Shown: in pieces, positions 60,529 to 64,000 of the stretch
Numbering within the stretch: the first letter of the stretch is position 1
Layout of the letters: every line of letters starts with the position of its first letter
Source of the DNA: an uncultured Pseudomonadales bacterium
GTDB lineage: Bacteria; Pseudomonadota; Gammaproteobacteria; Pseudomonadales; Azotimanducaceae
Assembly: GCA_958296195.1 (NCBI GenBank)
Contig: OY282455.1
Span: forward strand, 3,765,809 to 3,829,808
Reading direction: 5' to 3'
Length of the DNA stretch: 64,000 nucleotides
The notes under the pieces: generated by a model
Seen by the model: the letters and a program-made list of their open reading frames with translations, nothing else
Database searches by the model: none
What the model was told of the DNA's origin: nothing
Position numbers and translations under genes: made by a program

Positions 60529-61591
60529 TGGCGGCCTCCGACAGGTCCAAGGCGGCTTGGTGGTTTGCGGAGGCGCCGGCGCCTTCGGGAACGGGCAAGC
60601 CAAAGTGCAGATAGGCGTTGGGGGTGGCCACTCGGCCTCTTGGGGTGCGCATGACGTATCCCTGTTGGATCAAATAAGGCTCGATGACATCCTCGATGGT
60701 GTCGCTCTCTTCGCCCACTGCCGCCGCTAACGACTCCAACCCCACCGGCCCACCGGAGAACTTCTCTATGATGGTCTCAAGCAGTCGACGATCCATGGCG
60801 TCAAAACCCTTTCGGTCCACATCCAGCATGTCCAAAGCCTGATCGGCGACTGCACGGGAAACGGCGCCGTCCGCCTTCACCTCCGCGAAATCCCGCACCC
60901 GGCGCAGCAATCGATTGGCGATGCGGGGCGTGCCCCGGGAACGGCGCGCCACCTCCGCGGCGCCAGCCGCCTCCACCGTTAGGCCCAGCTTGGCGGCGGA
61001 GCGCTGCACTATCTCGCACAACTCTTCAACCCCATAAAACGCCAAACGCTGCACGATTCCGAAACGATCCCGCAAGGGCGAGGTGAGCAAGCCGGCGCGG
61101 GTGGTGGCGCCCACTAGAGTAAAGCGCGGCAGGTCGAGCTTCAAGGAGCGGGCGGCCGGGCCTTCGCCGATGAGGATGTCGATTTGAAAATCCTCCATGG
61201 CGGGGTAGAGGATTTCCTCGACCACCGGGGAAAGCCGATGCACCTCATCGACAAACAGAACATCGCCGTCCTCCAGGTTGGTGAGCAGGGCGGCTAAGTC
61301 CCCGGCCTTCTCCAGCACCGGCCCGGAGGTGGCCTTGATGGCCACGCCCATTTCGCCGGCGACTATATGGGCCATGGTGGTCTTGCCCAAACCCGGAGGG
61401 CCGAAGATGAGGGTGTGGTCCAGCGGCTCCCCGCGGCGGCGGGCGGCTTCGATGAACAGCCCCATTTGCTCGCGCACCGGCTCTTGGCCCACATATTCAT
61501 CCAAAGTGGCGGGACGTAGGCTGCGGTCCAGCTTGGCCTCCGAGGCACCCTCCGCAGCAGGGCTGATCAACCTGTCGGGTTCGATGCTCAT
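60521..61591 (-). CDS. ruvB: Holliday junction helicase RuvB
   Basis: A 356-residue branch-migration motor. Walker A is [10 protein letters not shown], Walker [10 protein letters not shown], sensor 1 VGATTRAG, and the C-terminal winged helix contains [13 protein letters not shown]. It forms hexameric rings with RuvA at Holliday junctions. The start overlaps the ruvA stop as ATGA. Confidence 0.97.
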   Translation of the reverse strand: MSIEPDRLISPAAEGASEAKLDRSLRPATLDEYVGQEPVREQMGLFIEAARRRGEPLDHTLIFGPPGLGKTTMAHIVAGEMGVAIKATSGPVLEKAGDLAALLTNLEDGDVLFVDEVHRLSPVVEEILYPAMEDFQIDILIGEGPAARSLKLDLPRFTLVGATTRAGLLTSPLRDRFGIVQRLAFYGVEELCEIVQRSAAKLGLTVEAAGAAEVARRSRGTPRIANRLLRRVRDFAEVKADGAVSRAVADQALDMLDVDRKGFDAMDRRLLETIIEKFSGGPVGLESLAAAVGEESDTIEDVIEPYLIQQGYVMRTPRGRVATPNAYLHFGLPVPEGAGASANHQAALDLSEAANA

Positions 61592-62178
61592 GATCCCTTT
61601 CCGGCGCGGCGCAGGGCCTCACGGACAATCTCCGAAGCGGAGCCAGCTTCACCCCCGGCCTCCGCGACCAGCCGCACCGCCTCCCCGGCCCGATATCCCA
61701 AGGCGACCAAGGCGCGCTCGGCCTCCTCGGCCGCAGCGCCAACGCGGCGGCCCGCGCGGCCCGGTTGCAAGTCAAACTCGCTCAGGCGGTCCTGCAAGTC
61801 GATCAACATGCGCTCCGCGGTTTTGCGGCCAACGCCCGGCACTCGCGTCAGATAGGCCGCGTCGCCTTGGGCGGCGGCGCCGGCCAATTCATCCAGATCA
61901 AAGGTCGATATCACCGCCATCGCCAACTTTGGGCCAACGCTGGGAATGCGCATGAGCGCCCGGAACAGGTCCCGCTCCATGCGCGTGGCGAAGCCGTAGA
62001 GCTGCTGAGCGTCATCGCGCACCAAAAAGTGGGTGTGCAGCGTCACCTTGCCCCCGGCCGGAGGCAAGGCGGCGCGGACGCCGACGGTCACCTCCACCTC
62101 ATAGGCGACCCCGCCCACATCGACCAACGCCACTTGGTCGCCGGCTTCAACAAGCTGGCCTTGGATGCGTCCGATCAT
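61588..62178 (-). CDS. ruvA: Holliday junction protein RuvA
   Basis: A 196-residue protein. The N-terminal OB fold begins [20 protein letters not shown]. Two helix-hairpin-helix motifs are in [19 protein letters not shown] and [21 protein letters not shown]-terminal domain of the usual type contacts RuvB. It lies four bases downstream of ruvC. Confidence 0.97.
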   Translation of the reverse strand: MIGRIQGQLVEAGDQVALVDVGGVAYEVEVTVGVRAALPPAGGKVTLHTHFLVRDDAQQLYGFATRMERDLFRALMRIPSVGPKLAMAVISTFDLDELAGAAAQGDAAYLTRVPGVGRKTAERMLIDLQDRLSEFDLQPGRAGRRVGAAAEEAERALVALGYRAGEAVRLVAEAGGEAGSASEIVREALRRAGKGS

Positions 62179-62182
62179 CCGC

Positions 62183-62686
62183 TCACCGATCTTCGCCGCG
62201 CCGACCCGTTGCGGTCAAACCGTCAGTATTGACATGACAGACGGCAATCGCAAGGGCATCCGCCGCATCCGCCGCCAAGACTTGGCCGCGCAGGTTCAGC
62301 AGAATGCGCACCATGTGCTGCACTTGCTCCTTGGTGGCCGCTCCGGTGCCCACCACCGCCTTCTTGACAGTGCGCGGCGCGTATTCAAACACCTCCAAGC
62401 CGGCGGCCACGGCGGCGGCGATGGCGACGCCCCGGGCCTGCCCCAACTTCAGCGCCGCTTGCGGGTTGCGGGACAGGAAGACCTCTTCAATGGCCAGTTC
62501 ATCCACTCCATTGACACTGATCAATTCCGCCACCCCGGCGTGGATTTCACCAAGACGCTTGGGCATGGCCCCTTCGCCTGGGCGAATGCAGCCGGAAGCC
62601 AGATATTCGATGCGCCCAACCCCGGCTCGGACCAGGCCGTAGCCGGTTGACCGGGTGCCGGGGTCAATGCCCAGCACCATCACCAC
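62183..62686 (-). CDS. ruvC: Holliday junction resolvase RuvC
   Basis: A 167-residue resolvase. LGIDPGTRSTGYGLV carries the first catalytic aspartate, LAIEEVFLSRNPQAALKLGQ the glutamate, and DAADALAIAVCH the final two aspartates. The start region has GTG, GTG and ATG in tandem; the exact start is uncertain by two codons. It is upstream of ruvA and ruvB in the usual order. Confidence 0.97.
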   Translation of the reverse strand: MVMVLGIDPGTRSTGYGLVRAGVGRIEYLASGCIRPGEGAMPKRLGEIHAGVAELISVNGVDELAIEEVFLSRNPQAALKLGQARGVAIAAAVAAGLEVFEYAPRTVKKAVVGTGAATKEQVQHMVRILLNLRGQVLAADAADALAIAVCHVNTDGLTATGRRGEDR

Positions 62687-62950
62687 GAGCGCCGCCCCAT
62701 AAACTCACCCGTTCACGCATCGCCTTGCGGTCCGTCGAGCACCAAGAAACCACACTGCCCCCCCAAAGGCTCGAACCCAATGTCCCCAAAAGCCGCCTTT
62801 TTACTAGCCCGCATATTGCACCAAGCCGAAATGTTTAATTTCTTCAACAAGTTGCCCTGTCATTGTTCGGGGACATCCCAAGCGCAAACTGGGCACCCTG
62901 GGAGCTAGGGCAATATCCGAGTTGGTGGAGCGAGACAGATCCGCCTCCCG

Positions 62951-63685
62951 CTACAACGCACCTTCGGGGAAACTTGCGTTGCTGTAAACGTTCTGCACGT
63001 CATCCAAGTCCTCAAGCGCATCGATCAAACGCAGAACCTTCGGCGCGTCGTCCTCGCCGCACTCATGCGGCGTTGCGGGAAGCATGGCCACCTCGGCGTG
63101 GTCCGGCGCCAACCCGGCGCCCTTGAACGCCCCAACCACCTGGCCAAACGCCTCCCAAGGGGTCGTCACCGAAAGGGCGCCGGCCTCGTCCATCTCCACA
63201 TCCTCGGCACCGGCCTCCAGCGCTGCGTCCATGATCCGGTCTTCGTCGGCGCCGGGCGCGAACAGGATCAAGCCAAGACGTTTGAACTGCCAAGCCACGG
63301 AGCCTTCCGCTCCCAAGCTGCCGCCGTGCTTGCTAAAGACGCGCCGCACCTCCGCCACCGTGCGGTTGCGGTTGTCGGTCATGGCCTCCACCAGCATGGC
63401 GACCCCGCCGGCGGCGTAGCCCTCGTAGATCAGTTCTTCCAGGTCCGCCCCTTCGCCGCTGCCGGCGCCCCGGGCGATGGCCCGCTCGATGGTGTCCTTG
63501 GGCACGTTGGCGCCGAGCGCCTTATCGACGGCCAAGCGCAGGCGCGGATTCTCGTTGACGGCGCCGCCGCCGAGCCTTGCGGCCACCGTCACCTCGCGCA
63601 GAATCTTGGTCCACAGCCTGCCGCGCTTGGCGTCCTGGGCCGCCTTGCGGTGCTTGATGTTGGCCCATTTGCTGTGCCCGGCCAT
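62951..63685 (-). CDS. yebC: YebC/PmpR-family transcriptional regulator
   Basis: A 244-residue member of the YebC family. [20 protein letters not shown] is the diagnostic start, with [20 protein letters not shown] and [19 protein letters not shown] following. The family includes DNA-binding regulators and ribosome-associated factors that help translation of proline runs. It lies three bases after aspS and before ruvC, a conserved order. A 264-base gap to ruvC follows. Confidence 0.96.
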   Translation of the reverse strand: MAGHSKWANIKHRKAAQDAKRGRLWTKILREVTVAARLGGGAVNENPRLRLAVDKALGANVPKDTIERAIARGAGSGEGADLEELIYEGYAAGGVAMLVEAMTDNRNRTVAEVRRVFSKHGGSLGAEGSVAWQFKRLGLILFAPGADEDRIMDAALEAGAEDVEMDEAGALSVTTPWEAFGQVVGAFKGAGLAPDHAEVAMLPATPHECGEDDAPKVLRLIDALEDLDDVQNVYSNASFPEGAL

Positions 63686-63688
63686 GAC

Positions 63689-64000
63689 TCAGCCGGTGGT
63701 TTGGAGACGAGTGCGCAGATGCAGTTCGCGCAACTGCTGCTCATCGACCTCCGCAGGCGCCGCAAGCATCGGGCAGGCGGCGGTTTGGGTTTTCGGGAAG
63801 GCGATGACGTCGCGAATGGCCCCGGCCCCGACGAGCAGCATGACCAGCCGGTCAAAGCCCAAGGCAATGCCGCCGTGGGGCGGGCAGCCGTAGCGCAGCG
63901 CGTCGAGCAGGAAGCCGAACTTCACGGTCCCCTCGTTGGCGATGTTCATGGCCGCAAACACCGCCTTCTGCATTTCCGCCGTGTGAATGCGCAGGGAGCC
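63689..64000 (-). CDS. aspS: Aspartyl-tRNA synthetase, C-terminal part
   Basis: The last 103 codons of aspS; the rest lies beyond the right edge. [20 protein letters not shown] followed by [20 protein letters not shown] is class II motif 3, and [13 protein letters not shown] is the typical end. The first residues seen ([11 protein letters not shown]) agree with bacterial AspRS. It is followed by yebC at three bases. Confidence 0.95.
   Translation of the reverse strand, partial: GSLRIHTAEMQKAVFAAMNIANEGTVKFGFLLDALRYGCPPHGGIALGFDRLVMLLVGAGAIRDVIAFPKTQTAACPMLAAPAEVDEQQLRELHLRTRLQTTG

Overview
This GC-rich 64-kb window comes from a chromosome of a gammaproteobacterium. The right end carries the aspS-yebC-ruvCAB-tolQRAB order typical of that class. 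Three TonB-dependent receptors, a type II secretion operon, a Lol-like exporter, sulfatases, a P450 and a Rieske oxygenase point to a heterotroph that takes up and modifies complex organic molecules, plausibly marine or host-associated. The species cannot be named from the sequence. No rRNA, tRNA or CRISPR array was found.

Layout. (1) 1-4.1 kb: a TonB receptor cut by the window edge, a metallo-beta-lactamase-fold hydrolase and a LysR regulator, linked by a shared 26-bp sequence that may be the regulator's operator. (2) 4.1-13 kb: eight minus-strand genes: P450, cupin, UDG-like protein, alkylsulfatase, MoaF-like protein, TonB receptor and formylglycine sulfatase. They look like an uptake and desulfation or oxidation locus for a sulfated hydrophobic compound. 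(3) 13.2-20 kb: an MFS remnant, an MFS-spermidine synthase-TPR fusion, an MsrQ-like membrane protein, ligI, a histidine phosphatase carrying an in-frame palindromic repeat, and an LptA-like gene. (4) 20.4-26 kb: an outer-membrane barrel, an ABC ATPase, two FtsX-type permeases and a LolA-like carrier, a plausible envelope transport route. (5) 26.4-28.7 kb: a glutaredoxin-like protein and katA, the latter behind an OxyR-like site and followed by a strong hairpin.

(6) 29.1-41.7 kb is an accessory defence and toxin-antitoxin island. It has a PARIS-like ATPase plus DUF4435 pair, an HTH protein, intact antitoxins beside toxin genes broken by internal deletions, frameshifts or stops (three VapC-type toxins in all), an orphan HigA, an IstB remnant, a KAP NTPase, the decayed 3' half of a DNA methyltransferase interrupted by a 23-base G tract, an exported FkbM methyltransferase, and an unrecognised protein with a HEPN-like front half and a zinc-ribbon tail. 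The whole region reads as a hotspot where toxins and restriction genes have been disabled while antitoxins and at least one ATPase-effector pair remain open.

(7) 41.9-44.6 kb: a third TonB receptor. (8) 44.7-52.7 kb: type II secretion genes gspE to gspM without gspC or gspD. (9) 53-57.4 kb: a Rieske oxygenase, a frameshifted DUF5916-type outer-membrane protein and a cytochrome c-prime. (10) 57.4-64 kb: tolB-A-R-Q, ruvB-A-C, yebC and the 3' end of aspS, without ybgC, pal or cpoB in their usual places.
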